NCBI GenBank assembly: GCA_021734475.1
Contig: JAIPIU010000006.1
Span: 1-64,000, forward strand
Direction: 5' to 3'
Origin: Candidatus Altimarinota bacterium
GTDB taxonomy: Bacteria; Patescibacteriota; Gracilibacteria; Absconditabacterales; Absconditicoccaceae
Length of the DNA: 64,000 bases
Shown: positions 30,718 to 41,937 of the stretch, piece by piece
How positions within the stretch are numbered: the stretch's first letter is position 1
Layout of the letters: every line of letters begins with the position of its first letter
The notes under the pieces: model-generated
The model's input: the letters and a program-made list of their open reading frames with translations, nothing else
The model's database searches: none
What the model was told of the DNA's origin: nothing
Made by a program: the position numbers and the translations under genes

Positions 30718-32223
30718 ATGTCCGAAGTATTTCACGCAAAAACAAAATTAATCGACATCAAAGATTGAGAAGAATTGATAGTAATTCTAAACGAACAAGA
30801 AGCTCGAGAATATGGTATCAGTTCTACAGACAAAGTATCTATATTTTATAAATGAAAAGAAATAGTACTAAATGCCGATCTTTCAAAGAATCTTGTTAAA
30901 CCAAGAGAAATTTGACTATTCAAGGATGTTTCTGAAAAATATAAAATCAAAGCAAATGAAATAGTTTGAATATCATTCACCAAAACAGATTGAGACGCAT
31001 TAGATGCACTAAAAAAATGAATAAAAGGAGGAAAATTAAATCAAAAAGATATTCATTCTATTATGAAAGATATTTCAGATAATCGTTTTACAGATACTCT
31101 ATTAACCTATTTTTCTGCTCTATGATTTTTCAAAAAAACTCCTGATAAAGAATTATATCGAATGACCAAGGCTATGGCAGAAACATGAGAAATGCTACAT
31201 TTTGATTGAATAGTAGCCGATAAACATTGTATGTGATGAGTACCAGGAAATGAAACAACTATGATCATGATTCCTCTACTTGCATCTCTATGAATCAAAA
31301 TGCCAAAAACATTTTCCAAATCTATAACTACTCCAGCAGCTACCGGTGAATGTGTAGATGTTTTAATGGATATATCATTTAGCAAAAAAGAAATTGAAAA
31401 TTTAGTTAAAAAAGAAAACTGTTGTTTAGTTCGATGATGATGATTGGATTTGGCACCAGCTGATGAAAAGCTTATCAAAGTTGCATATCCTTTATCCATG
31501 CAATCATTTTCAAGAACAGTTATTAGTATCATGGCAAAGAAGTACGCTATTGGAATAAATCATTCTCTAATAGATATCCCAGTATGACCAACAGCCAAAG
31601 TGGTAGATAGAAAAACCGCATTACGATTAAAAAAGAAATATGAATATGTATGAAAAAAACTCTGAATGAAAATGATAGTTGAGATTACTGACGCACAAGA
31701 ACCTATCTGAGCATGAATTTGACCTCATCTTCAAGTTAGAGAAGTACTTAGAGTTCTTCAACAACATGAGCTTAGACCTATGGATCTTCAAAACAAAGCA
31801 ATTCATTTATGTTCAAAAGTTATAGAACTTGTTTGAATGGCAAAATGAAAAAAAGCATATGAAATGGCTTATGCTCAATTAAAATCTTGAGCAGCTTGGA
31901 AAAAAATGCAAAGAATTATCAAAGCACAAAGATGAAAAAACCCAAATATTAAATCTGAAGATCTACAATTATGAAAATTTAAAAAAGAAGTAAAAGCAGA
32001 AAAAGCTTGAACAATAAAAAAAATAGATCTGAAATTAATAAACAGCACAACTAGAACATTATGATCTCCTATCGATGAAAAAGCATGACTTTATCTTCAC
32101 AAAAAACTTTGAGATAAGGTAAAAGAAAACGATATTATATATACAATGTATGCTAGTGAAAAATCAAAAATTGATATGGCACTAGATGGATTAAAATGAA
32201 AAAAAATGTACGAAATTAAATAA
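30718..32223 (+). CDS. AMP phosphorylase (archaeal-type thymidine phosphorylase family)
   Basis: Phosphorolyses AMP (or other NMPs) to the base and ribose-1,5-bisphosphate. The 501-residue length and the extra N-terminal domain of about 80 residues (FHAKTKLIDIKDGEELIVILNEQEA) mark the AMP phosphorylase subgroup, not ordinary thymidine phosphorylase. Motifs: DGDALDALKKGIKGGKL, GGVPGNETTMIMIPL, SKSITTPAATGECVDVL, and a CLVWGGGLDLAPADEK block in which Trp is coded by CGA (31432). It follows rbcL by 49 bases. A terminator-like hairpin pair follows. Confidence 0.93.
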
Positions 32224-32236
32224 ACTTTAACACTTG

Positions 32237-32275
32237 CACCGGGGTTAATATACAAACAAAATCAAACCCCGGGTG
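32237..32275. repeat. GC-rich inverted repeat
   Basis: CACC-GGGGTT pairs with AACCCC-GGGTG (one bulged G) just after the AMP phosphorylase stop. It is either a first terminator stem without a T-run or another palindromic element. Confidence 0.55.
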
Positions 32276-32292
32276 ATACAAAAGAAAACAAA

Positions 32293-32330
32293 AAATCCCG
32301 CCAAAATTTCACACGCGGGATTTTTTTTAT
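32293..32330 (+). terminator. Intrinsic terminator of the pyk-AMP phosphorylase block
   Basis: AAATCCCGC pairs with GCGGGATTT around a 13-base loop and ends in T8. Confidence 0.85.
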
Positions 32331-32336
32331 AAATAG

Positions 32337-32399
32337 TGTCATTGCGAGGAATAAAATGACGAAGCAATCTTAAGATCGCCACGCTACACTAGCGATGAC
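32337..32399 (-). repeat. Dispersed repeat A, copy 2 (inverse orientation)
   Basis: GTCATTGCGAGGA, AAAATGACGAAGCAATCTTA, then GATCGCCACGCTACACTAGCGATGAC. It contains the reverse complement of the 9551-9580 element and is longer, ending in a second CGCTA/TAGCG palindrome. Confidence 0.65.
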
Positions 32400-32417
32400 A
32401 AAAATTTAGAAGTAAAT

Positions 32418-33203
32418 TTATCAACCATTTATTTCTAATCTTCTAACTGCCCTATTATACATAAATAATATCACTCCAAATATTATAATCAATCGTCAAA
32501 CTTGAATAGGAAAATAATTCCAGAAAAAATTTATATCTCATGTACTAAAAAACTTTGCTGGTGCATACAGATAATATTTGAAAGGAAAAAATTCTGCAAT
32601 TACTCTCAACCAATGAGGATATATATCCAATGGGAAAAATAATCATCCAAATATAAAATATAATTTATTTATAAATAACTTTACAAAAGTACTATCTTCA
32701 AGCATAAACGCAAACATAGCTATCAAAAGTGACATCAATGACAAAAGTCATATTCAAACCAAAAATGATATTAAAAACAAAACTAAATTATTTATTCCAA
32801 ACCATGGGAATGCTCATAAAAACAAGAATATTATTATTCAACAAAATATTCATACAATGAATATATTAATCAAGTTTTTGAAAAAAGTTTGAGAAAAATA
32901 TAATCACACAAAATGAACTGGTTTATTTAGATACATTATTATTGATCAGCTTTTTACATCATCTATAAGAGTTTGATCTCTCCAGTTTGTCATTACTATT
33001 TCTGTAATGAAAACATACCAAGCATATAATCAGATTGATATACCAGCTATATTGTCTACTCATTTTGCATTAGCTCCAAAATACGCAAGATTAGTCAATA
33101 CAAATATCAAAAACAATAGATGGATATTAGATAATATCAACATATATGAATAATAAAATATTTCTTTCACAAAATAAAATCAGATTTTTATATATTTCAA
33201 CAT
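32418..33203 (-). CDS. ABC-2 type transporter permease 1
   Basis: A 261-residue integral membrane protein with about six hydrophobic segments (for example MLILSNIHLLFLIFVLTNLAYF, IFIVGIFVGIIIFLFLGAF, LVLFLISFLVGIGLLSLMSLLIAMFAF) and the ABC-2 family feature FINKLYFIFGGLFFPLDIYPHWL. It resembles the DUF990/ABC-2 pair of multidrug or polysaccharide exporters (EcsB/NatB-like style). It follows permease 2 and the ATPase on the same strand, so one exporter is encoded. Confidence 0.82.
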
Positions 33204-33223
33204 TTTAGCTAGTTATTTATTAA

Positions 33224-33376
33224 ATGATCCTCTTTGTAAGAGGACTTAGTTTTATCCCCCTAAAAAGGGGAACTAAGGGGGTTCTTTTTTTTCGTAATTT
33301 ACTCAACCTCCCCAACCCCTCCTTACAAAGGAGGGTAATCAAAACCACCCAGTCCCTCCTTATTAGGATGGTTTTA
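33224..33376. repeat. Cluster of palindromic elements between the permease genes
   Basis: Three successive palindromes: CCTCTTTGTAAGAGG; CCCCCTAAAAAGGGG with a trailing AAGGGGG (related to the gatB insert); and CCCCTCCTTACAAAGGAGGG followed by AACCACC...GGATGGTT. They separate two genes that are normally adjacent. The spurious open frame across here (33224-33493) is repeat-derived. Confidence 0.7.
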
Positions 33377-33379
33377 GTA

Positions 33380-34168
33380 TTACATCTGCACTACAAGATT
33401 TCCACTACTATATCTTCCAAGTCACCTTCTAAATATTCATATCCCTATCAAAAACATCAATACACTAGATCATATCAATATAATCCAATTTAATAAACTA
33501 GACTCACCTACTATCATTTGATATGGTAAATATACTCATGGATAAAGTCATATCACAGATATAAGAACAAACAAAAGTTTATCTGATTGAAATATTGTGG
33601 GTGGATAACTACCAAACACCAAGAAAAAACTTTGAAAAAGATCTCTTACCTTTGATCATTTTTGAAGCCAAAAAGATATAGATCATATCATAATAAATAG
33701 TCCAGTAGCAAATATCAAAGTTATAGAAACTATAATAAGCCACTTTAAAGCAAATATATACCAAATTCCTTCATAAAAATATATTGCATAGACAAACATA
33801 GCTATAAAAGAAAATAATACATCACCCAAGTTATGAACTTTTATTTTTGATAAAATTATAAATTTCAATGTATCTAATGGAAATGACAAATAATAATCCA
33901 GTTTTCACTCTTCTATAATATTTGGCAAATCTCATATATTTGAGAATATTCAGTTAACTATTGCATATTGAAAAGCTATAATCGAATGTATCAAAAGAAA
34001 ATTACCAAAAGTTAATCAAGTTCAAGTAAAATATCCTAGAAATATTATAAAGACAGATAAAAAGATAAAATCATTTATCACCATAGTTATCATACCTAGA
34101 ATAAAATTTAACCTATATTCTAGCTGCTCTCTAAAAGCAAATTTTAAAATATTTAAGCTTTTTTTCAT
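33380..34168 (-). CDS. ABC-2 type transporter permease 2
   Basis: A 262-residue membrane protein with an N-terminal cytoplasmic LNILKFAFREQLEYRLNFILGM and six hydrophobic segments. Family-type motifs are NIGDLPNIIEEGKLDYYLSFPLD and KGSKVRDLFQSFF, as in DUF990-like (ABC-2) permeases that act as a pair with a second permease. It is transcribed between the ATPase and permease 1. The C-terminus (GRYSSGNLVVQM) ends at the palindrome cluster, which may have altered the tail. Confidence 0.82.
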
Positions 34169-34206
34169 TATTAATTATTTAATTTAAAACCTTATATCTT
34201 TCGTAA

Positions 34207-34227
34207 GGAACGGTTTGAAACCGTTCC
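34207..34227. repeat. Perfect 10-bp palindrome
   Basis: GGAACGGTTT-G-AAACCGTTCC in the 87-base gap between permease 2 and the ATPase gene. Another member of the GC-rich palindrome set. Confidence 0.75.
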
Positions 34228-34255
34228 CTACAATTTTTATCGTAAGCGTAGCGAA

Positions 34256-35173
34256 CTATTTATAAAATTGTTCAATAATTTCTTCCAAAGGTACGTTCTG
34301 TATTTCCAAATCTTTTATCTTCTTGTTTTCATATAATTCTTTGATAGCCATCTCTACAAATTTTGCTTCATTTGGTACTTCTATATCATTTCGTTCCAGA
34401 CTTCATTTTTCTTTATAACTTATAAATTTTTTATTAGCATATTTTTTCATAAGATCTTCAATCTGACCATCATATAGTACTTCTCATCTATTTATAATAA
34501 TAGCTCTATCACATAAATTCTCTACATCTTTAAGATCATGCGAAGTAAGAAAAATTGTAATATTTTCTTCTTTATGAATTTCATTTAATATCTCATACAA
34601 AACTTTCTTTGCGATTATATCTAATCCGACAGTAGGCTCATCTAGAAATATTGCTTTAGGATTATGAAGAAGTGATGCTACTATTTCTCATTTCATTCTC
34701 TGTCCCAAACTAAGTTTTCTAACTGGTTGATTGATAAACTCATCGATTCAGAATCTTTTTACAAATCTATCTAATCTCTTCTCAAAAACATCTTGCGGTA
34801 TATCATAGATAATTTTAAAAAAGTTAAAACTATCCATCAAAGGCAAATGATAAAGAAGCTGACTCCTCTGACCAAAAACTGAAGAAGTAAATTTTGATAT
34901 TTCTTTTCTTTGTTTTTTTGGATCTTTATCAAAAATACTAATTTCTCCTTTATCATAATGTAATATACCAAGCATAGCTTTGATAGTAGTAGATTTTCCT
35001 GCTCCATTTGGTCATATAAAAGCTACTTTTTCTCATTGATCAATCTCAAAATTAATTCATTTCAAAGCTTGAAAATCTTCATACTTTGGGATAAATAAAT
35101 TTTTAAACCAAGATCAGTTTTTGATTCTTTTCTTAAATATTTTTTCTACATTTTTTACAACCAACATACGCAT
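34256..35173 (-). CDS. ABC transporter ATP-binding protein
   Basis: A 305-residue ATPase with Walker A FIGPNGAGKSTT (about residue 53), Q-loop SSVFGQRSQL, signature LSLGQRMKGE, Walker B PKAIFLDEPTVGLD and the switch His in FLTSHDL. The N-terminal extension (KIFKKRIKNGSWFKNLF) and 'GQRSQLLYHLP' are typical of ATPases paired with DUF990-type ABC-2 permeases. The C-terminal 80 residues form the accessory domain common in exporters. First gene of the three-gene exporter. The substrate is unknown. Confidence 0.92.
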
Positions 35174-35268
35174 TTTTTTATAATTTAAACAAATAAATCT
35201 CTAAACATTTATAAACTCTTTTCAATCTGCAATTTTTTAATTTTTAATTTTTCATTTTTCATTAAATA

Positions 35269-35498
35269 AAACCCCCTAGTAATCACACATAGAGAGGTTT
35301 TAAATAGACGTAATTCTTTTATATACTGTAAATTCTTAATTTTTAATTCTACATTCTTAATTTAAGTAAACTCTCTATTGTTGATCGATAATTTCTCATT
35401 CAATCACAAAACACTGACACGTTTAACGGTGTTTCAATTGCAAGAATTGATGTGTGTTTGAAATTAAAATTATTCATAATTACTAGAAAGGGGGTTAA
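35269..35498. other. Nested inverted-repeat element: structured RNA or MITE-like insertion
   Basis: The 467-base spacer 35174-35640 contains collinear inverted arms. AACCCCC-TAGTAAT-CACACAT at the left pairs with ATGTGTG ... ATTACTA-(GAAA)-GGGGGTT at the right. Immediately inside on the left, TAGAGAGGTTT pairs with AAACTCTCTA at about 35368. Smaller hairpins (AAACAC/GTGTTT, CAATT/AATTG) sit near 35408-35448. The inner loop holds heptad units (TAATTCT). The nested arms are too extensive for chance, but no family match can be made by eye. The remaining spacer is AT-rich, with a possible promoter (TTGACT/TATAAT near 35583) for the gene at 35641. Confidence 0.5.
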
Positions 35499-35640
35499 AC
35501 TTTTCGTTGCTACGTTTTTACATTTTTACGTTGCTACATTAGTAAATACGAAATAAATCAGTTTCTGTGACAAAAATCTTTATTGACTTTATAATAGACT
35601 TAAATAAATTCTGATCGATTTATTACATAATTATTTTTAA

Positions 35641-36897
35641 ATGGTAAAAAAAATATTACTTTCTATTACTTTATTATCTTTGATATTTCTAGTTTGATGT
35701 CGAGATCCAGATCCATGTGAAGATTCACCAGATAGTAAACATTGTTATCAAAATAAAGCTGTAGAAGCATGAGATGCATCTCTTTGTAAAAAAATAGACT
35801 GAAAAGAATTTAAACAATACTGATCTAACCCACCTAGAGATAAATGTTACATGATGGTAGCCGCACAAAATAACGATTATAGCTTGTGTAGCAAAATCAA
35901 ATGATGAGAAATGTCATATACAAAAGAAGATTGTGTTTTCGAAGTAATCAATGAAAATAATGATCCTCAATGATGTGATCGTCTAAAATGAGATGATAGG
36001 TATGAAGAATGTAACGAAACTTTCCGTTCAGCAAATTCACTGGTTATGAAAGATCAAATAATAGATGATTTAACTCAACAAATAAAAGACGATCCAGAAA
36101 ATGAAGAACTAAAAGCCCAACTTCAAAAAGAAATGGATGCTAAAAAGAAATTATTTCCATTTTTATCATCAGAAGAACAATCAAATTATATAAAAGAACA
36201 TAGAGAAAAAATAATGGAAGATGTAGACGATAGTGACGTACAATCATCAATAGCAAAAGAATTTAATCAGTTTAAAAAAGATAATCCTGATACTGATGTT
36301 ATAACAATGTTAGATAAAATGAAAGATATAGCAGATAAACAAAAATTAATGAAAAGAATTGATGAAGATGCAAATGCACTCGTAGATACAGTCAAAGAAC
36401 AAATGACAGATCTTGCTCAACAATGACAAGATGCAATCACGGATGCTATGAAAGAAAAAGCAAGTGAACGAATTAAGGAAAATTGATGAGATAACTTAAA
36501 ACGAAGTTTAAAAAATTTAGAATGGATGAAAGATAAATATGACAAAGCATCAGAAGAATATGCAGCAATACAAGAAAAATATAATAAATTAAAAGAAACC
36601 TATGATAAAATAAATAATATTTACAACAAAATGGATAGTTTCGATACTCTAGTTGCTCAATGAAAAATTACAGCAGATAAAGCAAAAGTATTAAAATGAG
36701 CAGTACTTTTACAAAACTGATTAACAACAGTAACTGAATATGTACCAGTATTTGGAAGTACTATATCCAAAATCACAGACGCTACATTTGAAGCTACAAT
36801 GAAATTTGCACAAAAAAGAGCCGAAAGAGCAACTGCATTAGATAAATGTATTGATGACCCACTAAATTGTGATACCGATAGTATAAGTGGATATTAA
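35641..36897 (+). CDS. Large predicted lipoprotein with Cys-rich N-terminus and coiled coil, 418 aa
   Basis: Signal VKKILLSITLLSLIFLVGC ends in a lipobox. Residues about 20-135 are Cys-rich with repeated short modules (CEDSPDSKHCYQNKAVEAGDASLCKKI, CYMMVAAQNNDYSLCSKI, CVFEVINENNDPQGCDRL) that look like degenerate 30-residue repeats. Residues about 135-370 are long, charged, coiled-coil-like helix (DEDANALVDTVKEQMTD..., EEYAAIQEKYNKLKETYDKI). The end has a hydrophobic helix region and two Cys. Function unknown: probably a surface-anchored spacer or scaffold. Confidence 0.72.
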
Positions 36898-36963
36898 TAT
36901 ACTTGCAAAACAACAATTAAATCAATATTAATAAACTCCAATTTAAAATCTGAATAAAAATAA

Positions 36964-38538
36964 ATGACGAAAAAATTCTTAGTAACTACACCTATTTACT
37001 ATCCCAATGGATATCCGCATATTTGACATGCTTATGCAAGTTTTATAGCTGATTTTTATGCAAGATACAAAAGGGTTTTATGATATGATGTAAAATTTTC
37101 TACTTGAAACGATGAAAATAGTCAAAAAATAGTACAACAAGCAGAAACTGAGTGAAAAGATATAATGCAATATTTGGATGAAATGGGTTCAAAACGAGAA
37201 CAAGTTTGGACAGATCTACAAATAACTTACACTGATTTTATCAGAACTACACAATCTAATCATAAATCACTTGTACAAAAAATGCTACAAAAGTCTTTTG
37301 ATAAATGAGACATATATGAATGAGAATATAAATGATACTATTGTATATGATGTGAATGATTCAAAACAGAAAAAGATTTGATAGAAAAAGATGGTGAAAT
37401 AGTATGTCCAGATCATCTAAAAAAGCCTGACTTAATAACAGAGAAAAATCGATTTTTTAAATTAAAAAATTATTCAGATAGGCTCAAAAAATTTTATGAA
37501 GATAATCCTAATTTTGTAGTACCAAATTATAGATTCAATGAAGTAAAATCATTTGTAAATTGATGATTGGAAGATTTTTCTGTATCTAGAGAAACAAACA
37601 AATTCTGAATACCATTACCATTTGATGATAAACAAGTAACATATGTACGATATGATGCCCTATTCAACTATGTAACTGTCTGCGAAAAAGATTGATTCCG
37701 AAATAATGACACAGAAGTAGTACATATACTTGGTAAAGATATAAGTAGATTTCATGCAATATTTTGGCCAGCAATGCTTATGAGCACAGAAATTAAATTA
37801 CCAAATAAAGAATATATTACATGATGGTTTACTGTCGATGGACAAAAAATGAGTAAATCATTGTGAAATGTCGTAGACCCAGTAGAAGTAGTAAATAAAT
37901 ATGATAGAGATGCTGTTATTTTCAATCTTTTATATGACGTACCTATTTGATCAGATTGAGATTTTTCAGAAGAAAGACTAAAAAATGTTTATGAAAGTAT
38001 GCTCATCTGAGGACGATGAAATCTTGTGAATAGAGTTACAAGCTTATGTGCTAAATATTGAATCAAAGAATGAAAAATGAATAAATCAAATTTAGAAGAA
38101 TTCAAAGATGAAGATAATAAATTAATAAACCTTTTTGAAACAGGATTTGACTGACATTACATAGAAAAAAATTATTTAGAAAAATCTGATATTCAATGAT
38201 ATTTACAAGATCGATATAGTTTAGTCCAAAATTCAAATGAATTTATAACAAAATCTGAGCCACGAAAAAAATATAAAGATGAAAATACAAAAGATGAAGC
38301 TATTTCAGATTTACAATTTCTTTTGTATATAGTTAAACAATTAGCACTATTATCAGCTCCAATACTAGTAAATTGATTCAAATGAATACAAGAAATCTTT
38401 GGTAATGAAGAATTAAATAAAATTGATACATCAAAAAATATTGATAATCCTTATCTATTCAAAGAGATATTTGATTTAGATACTTTCTCTGTAAACCTAA
38501 ATCCACAAATAATATATATTCAAACGCCAAAAAAATAA
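36964..38538 (+). CDS. metG: Methionyl-tRNA synthetase
   Basis: The 524-residue class I synthetase has [15 protein letters not shown], the zinc knuckle CIGCEGF...CPDH, and [21 protein letters not shown] is in [16 protein letters not shown] near residue 300. The C-terminal anticodon-binding helices follow, with no C-terminal tRNA-binding domain. It is the clearest witness for CGA=Trp: the invariant YVWxDAL is written YV-CGA-YDAL (37648), and CGA also falls at aromatic positions in EKNxFFKL and KxEQVW. TGG is used for Trp at IFWPAM, so both codons coexist. Confidence 0.95.
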
Positions 38539-38562
38539 GTGAAACGTAATTTTTTTGGATGA

Positions 38563-38636
38563 TTGAATTATACCGGTGATTTTAGATACACAAACTTTAA
38601 GTAAAACGAAAAAGTTTGTGATATTTAAAACAATCG
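38563..38636. terminator. Bidirectional terminator between metG and holB
   Basis: Two nested stems lie between convergent genes: outer TATACCG/CGGTATA and inner CACAAACTTT/AAAGTTTGTG. A perfect 10-bp inner stem with A/T-rich flanks suits termination in both directions, though a long T-run is missing. Confidence 0.55.
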
Positions 38637-38669
38637 GTATATCAAAAGAAAGAATAAATTTAATAATTT

Positions 38670-39581
38670 TTATTTATTCAATAAACCATACAAAAGTAAG
38701 TTTTCAATATTAACATTGGACTTCATCATCTTTTTGACTTTCATCCAAGAATCAGATTGTTCAATCATATTATTTTCTACACAATACGATATCCATCAAT
38801 CTAAAAATTGATCTAAATATCAGTCAGCACTTATACTATTTAGAATTTTATGACTATGAAATATAGGTCAATCATTAGATAAAATATCTACCAAATTTTT
38901 AAAATCTGATTTTAAATCATTATTTTTTTCAAATATTTCATGTAATTTCACAACCACTCCTGGCCTACCCATAGCCATATTACAAACAAATTTTTTTAGT
39001 TTCTCATCATCAGAAAAATATCAGTTCTGTTGTACAAATTCCAAAACTTCTTCATAAGAAAGTTCTTGAAATCTAAGTGATATAGATCTAGATCTAATCG
39101 TATCAAGTAATTGAGATTGATTGGAAGTACTAGCTATTATAATTCTTCATGGTAAAGGTTCTTCACACGTCTTCAAAAAAGCATTAGCTGCCTCATTTGT
39201 CATCCTTTCAATATTTTCTATGAAAATCATTTTGGTTTTTCATATTGAAGATTGCTGAAACCAAGAATTAATCTCTCTAACTCATATATCTTCATAAACA
39301 TTATTATCATCAATCTGAACAAAACGTTTATCATTATCTTTTGGCGTAGCTACTTTTATACTATGTTTTCATAATTTATCAGACAAATCTCTAATATATA
39401 AAAAATCTTGCACAAAAAACTGACCCAAATACTGCTTTACAAGTTCCAAAATAATAGTTGATTTTCATATATTTTGTGGTCCAGATATTATAAAAAAAGG
39501 TACAGATTTATTTTCCGATTCCAAAAAATTATCAATATATCTTTTCAAAACATCAGTTCATTGCTGATTTCATACAATCAT
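38670..39581 (-). CDS. holB: DNA polymerase III delta' subunit (clamp loader)
   Basis: A 303-residue AAA+ family protein. The N-terminal NQQGTDVLKRYIDN and PFFIISGPQNIGKSTIILEL (Walker A) are followed by IGVREINSWFQQSSIGKTKMIFIENIERMTNEAANAFLKTCEEPLPGRIIIASTSNQSQLLDTIRSRS. This is the delta'/tau-type core with the SRC-like motif region (TIRSRS) and without the zinc-finger Cys set of tau/gamma. It loads the sliding clamp. The gene stands alone, convergent with metG. Confidence 0.83.
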
Positions 39582-39730
39582 AATAAAAATTACATTCTAA
39601 ATACAACAATAAAGTATTAAATATAATCTTCTAATTTTCAACAACTAATATAATACTAATTAACCCTTTACTTGAATTTTTAAGTCAAATAGATAAATTA
39701 TATCAGCTTTATTTTTTTATATTGAAAAAT

Positions 39731-39955
39731 ATGAGAACCTTTTTGATTATAGTGATGGTAGTAAGCTGAATAATTTTTATATGATCAGTACTTTTGATGT
39801 CTCCTAAATGATGATTAGGAATGTGAATTTGATGAATATCTTGATCAAACGAATTTTGAAGTAAAAAAGCTATGGAATGAAAATTAAAACAAGTAGCGGT
39901 AGCATCTGGATTAGTTTTTGCAATTGTATCACTTATTTTACCTTATATGAAATAA
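39731..39955 (+). CDS. secG: Preprotein translocase subunit SecG
   Basis: A 74-residue membrane protein with two TM helices (TFLIIVMVVSGIIFIGSVLLM and VAVASGLVFAIVSLILPYM). Between them is the characteristic loop SPKGGLGMGIGGISGSNEFGSKKAMEG, which matches SecG's KGGLG...GSNEFG pattern. It assists SecYE at the membrane. Under the standard code this gene would be unreadable: most loop glycines are TGA. It is followed two bases later by the solute-binding protein gene. Confidence 0.85.
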
Positions 39956-39957
39956 AA

Positions 39958-41937
39958 ATGTTTCATTTTAAGGAAGAAAAAACAATTAAAAGAGTCATAA
40001 AATATTTTTTTTCTGTATCATTAATTTTATGGATATTATTAAGTATATATGTCCTCTACCAATATGTTCGATCATCATCCAAAGAAGTAACAACAAAATG
40101 ATGAACTTTTGTAGAATGAATATTCAATACAACTTCATATTTACCATACTTAAAAAATGATCGACAAAGTTTATTTTTCCAAAGATTTCTATTTAATAGC
40201 TGTTTAGATTACGAAATAGATAACAATTGAAATATTAATTTTACAGATGATTTATGTGAAGTAAAAACAAGTGATTATAAAACATATTATGTATCTTTAT
40301 CTTGAGATCATAAACGATCAGATTGAGTTCCATTGAGTTTAGAAGATCTAACTTTCACATACAACGAAATAATTAAAAAAAATATATGGAATATAAAACA
40401 ACTAAACACATATAGTGATATAATAATACTAAACGAAAATGAGCAAATGAAAATAATTTTTCCACAAAGCTCAATAGATAATACCCTATTTTTCACAAAT
40501 TATATATTACCTAAACATGCACTCATAGATGATAGTTTAGAAAATTATCAACAAAATTTTTCAATAGAACCTGTATATTCAAGTTGTGGTAAAATAATGC
40601 CACAAACAACAGATCCATATAGTTTAATCTTTGATTTATGAACTTGTAAAGATACAAATTTATGATTTTATCAAGTAAAAAATCTTGAATCTTTTGATAA
40701 ATTTGAAAATATAATGGAAGAAAAAAAATCTTCGATTGTAGATGCTTATGTATACACAGATCAAATAAATCCTTACATTACAAAAAATCTATTAAGTACA
40801 AAGATTATGACTATATTTTTTAATACAAAATCAAAAAAAACACGTATAAGACTTAGAAGGGCTTTATGATGATTGATACGAGAAAATTTTTTCGACTGAA
40901 ATCATATGAATTATCTAAAGAAAAATGAAAACGAGATATTTAACTATTTCCTTAGTAAATGAGAAAATATAAAAAGTTTTATAAATCGTATATCATTATC
41001 AGAAGAAATAACCAAAGAAGATCTAATAGATATATGAATAAAACAAATTGAAAATTCTATTAGAATAAACTGAACAAACAATAGATTAACTTATTATATA
41101 GAAAATTTATCGTGAAATAAACAGATAAACATAGCTATAGATAAATCATATGAAAAAATTAGTTTAAATTACAATACATGAAAAGAAACATCTCCAAGTA
41201 AATATTCAGCAAAAGATAAAATAATACAAATAAGTTTGGAAAAAGAAAATATAGATAAATGATTAAATAAAATAAGTATATATTGAACATTAAAAGGCAA
41301 AAAAGAAACTATATTAAACCTAGATATATATGATTTAAGAGAAGAAAATATAGATCAAAACATACCAGAACCAAAATTAGTTGTAATTTATTTCAAAGAG
41401 CCAAATTCTATATTTGTAGTAAATCAATTAAAAGAAATTTTCAGTAAGTTTGATATAATCGAAAATTTTATATTTGAATGATTTGATGATCCAAACGAAT
41501 TGGAATGAAAATTAACAGTTTGAAACTATGATATTGTTATAAGTAATGTAGATATATGACTAAAAAATAATATAATAAAATTATTTAGTATAGATAAACC
41601 AAATATAAATCCATCTCAATACACAAACAGTAAATTAATAAAACTTTTTGAAGAATACACACAATGAAACGATAAATCAAAAGCACTCTGAGAAATTAAC
41701 GATATATACGCTCAAGATATGCCATTTATTTTACTATGAAATACCTTTACAAAACTTCAAATCAAAAGCGATATAGCAAAACAATTATTCAAAACATGAT
41801 ACGATAGTATATATGAATACAATCGAAGAAAAAGAATTTACAAAAATCTGAATCTTACTCACAATATAAAAATTGACTGAGAAAGACTATGGAAGATATG
41901 AAATTTCATAGACTTTATAAATACAAATTTAAAATAA
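39958..41937 (+). CDS. Extracellular solute-binding protein, family 5-like (peptide/nickel type)
   Basis: A 659-residue protein with an N-terminal signal anchor (VIKYFFSVSLILWILLSIYVLY). The ectodomain opens GGTFVEGIFNTTSYLPYL. The typical family 5 step DGVPLSLEDLTFTYNEII follows at about residue 120, then TKIMTIFFNTKSKKTRIRLRRAL and late INDIYAQDMPFILLG. These match substrate-binding proteins of oligopeptide ABC systems. No permease or ATPase partner is in the window, and the anchor is an uncleaved helix with no lipobox, so it may act as a surface peptide binder. It overlaps the next gene by one base. Confidence 0.75.

Noticed and set aside
31107-31532. Minus-strand open frame of 141 codons
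   Set aside because: Antisense to the AMP phosphorylase gene; no start context or family signature.
33224-33493. Plus-strand open frame of 89 codons
   Set aside because: Formed by palindromic repeats and the antisense of the permease C-terminus.
38563-38636. Riboswitch or attenuator
   Set aside because: It lies between two convergent 3' ends, where a terminator explains it more simply.
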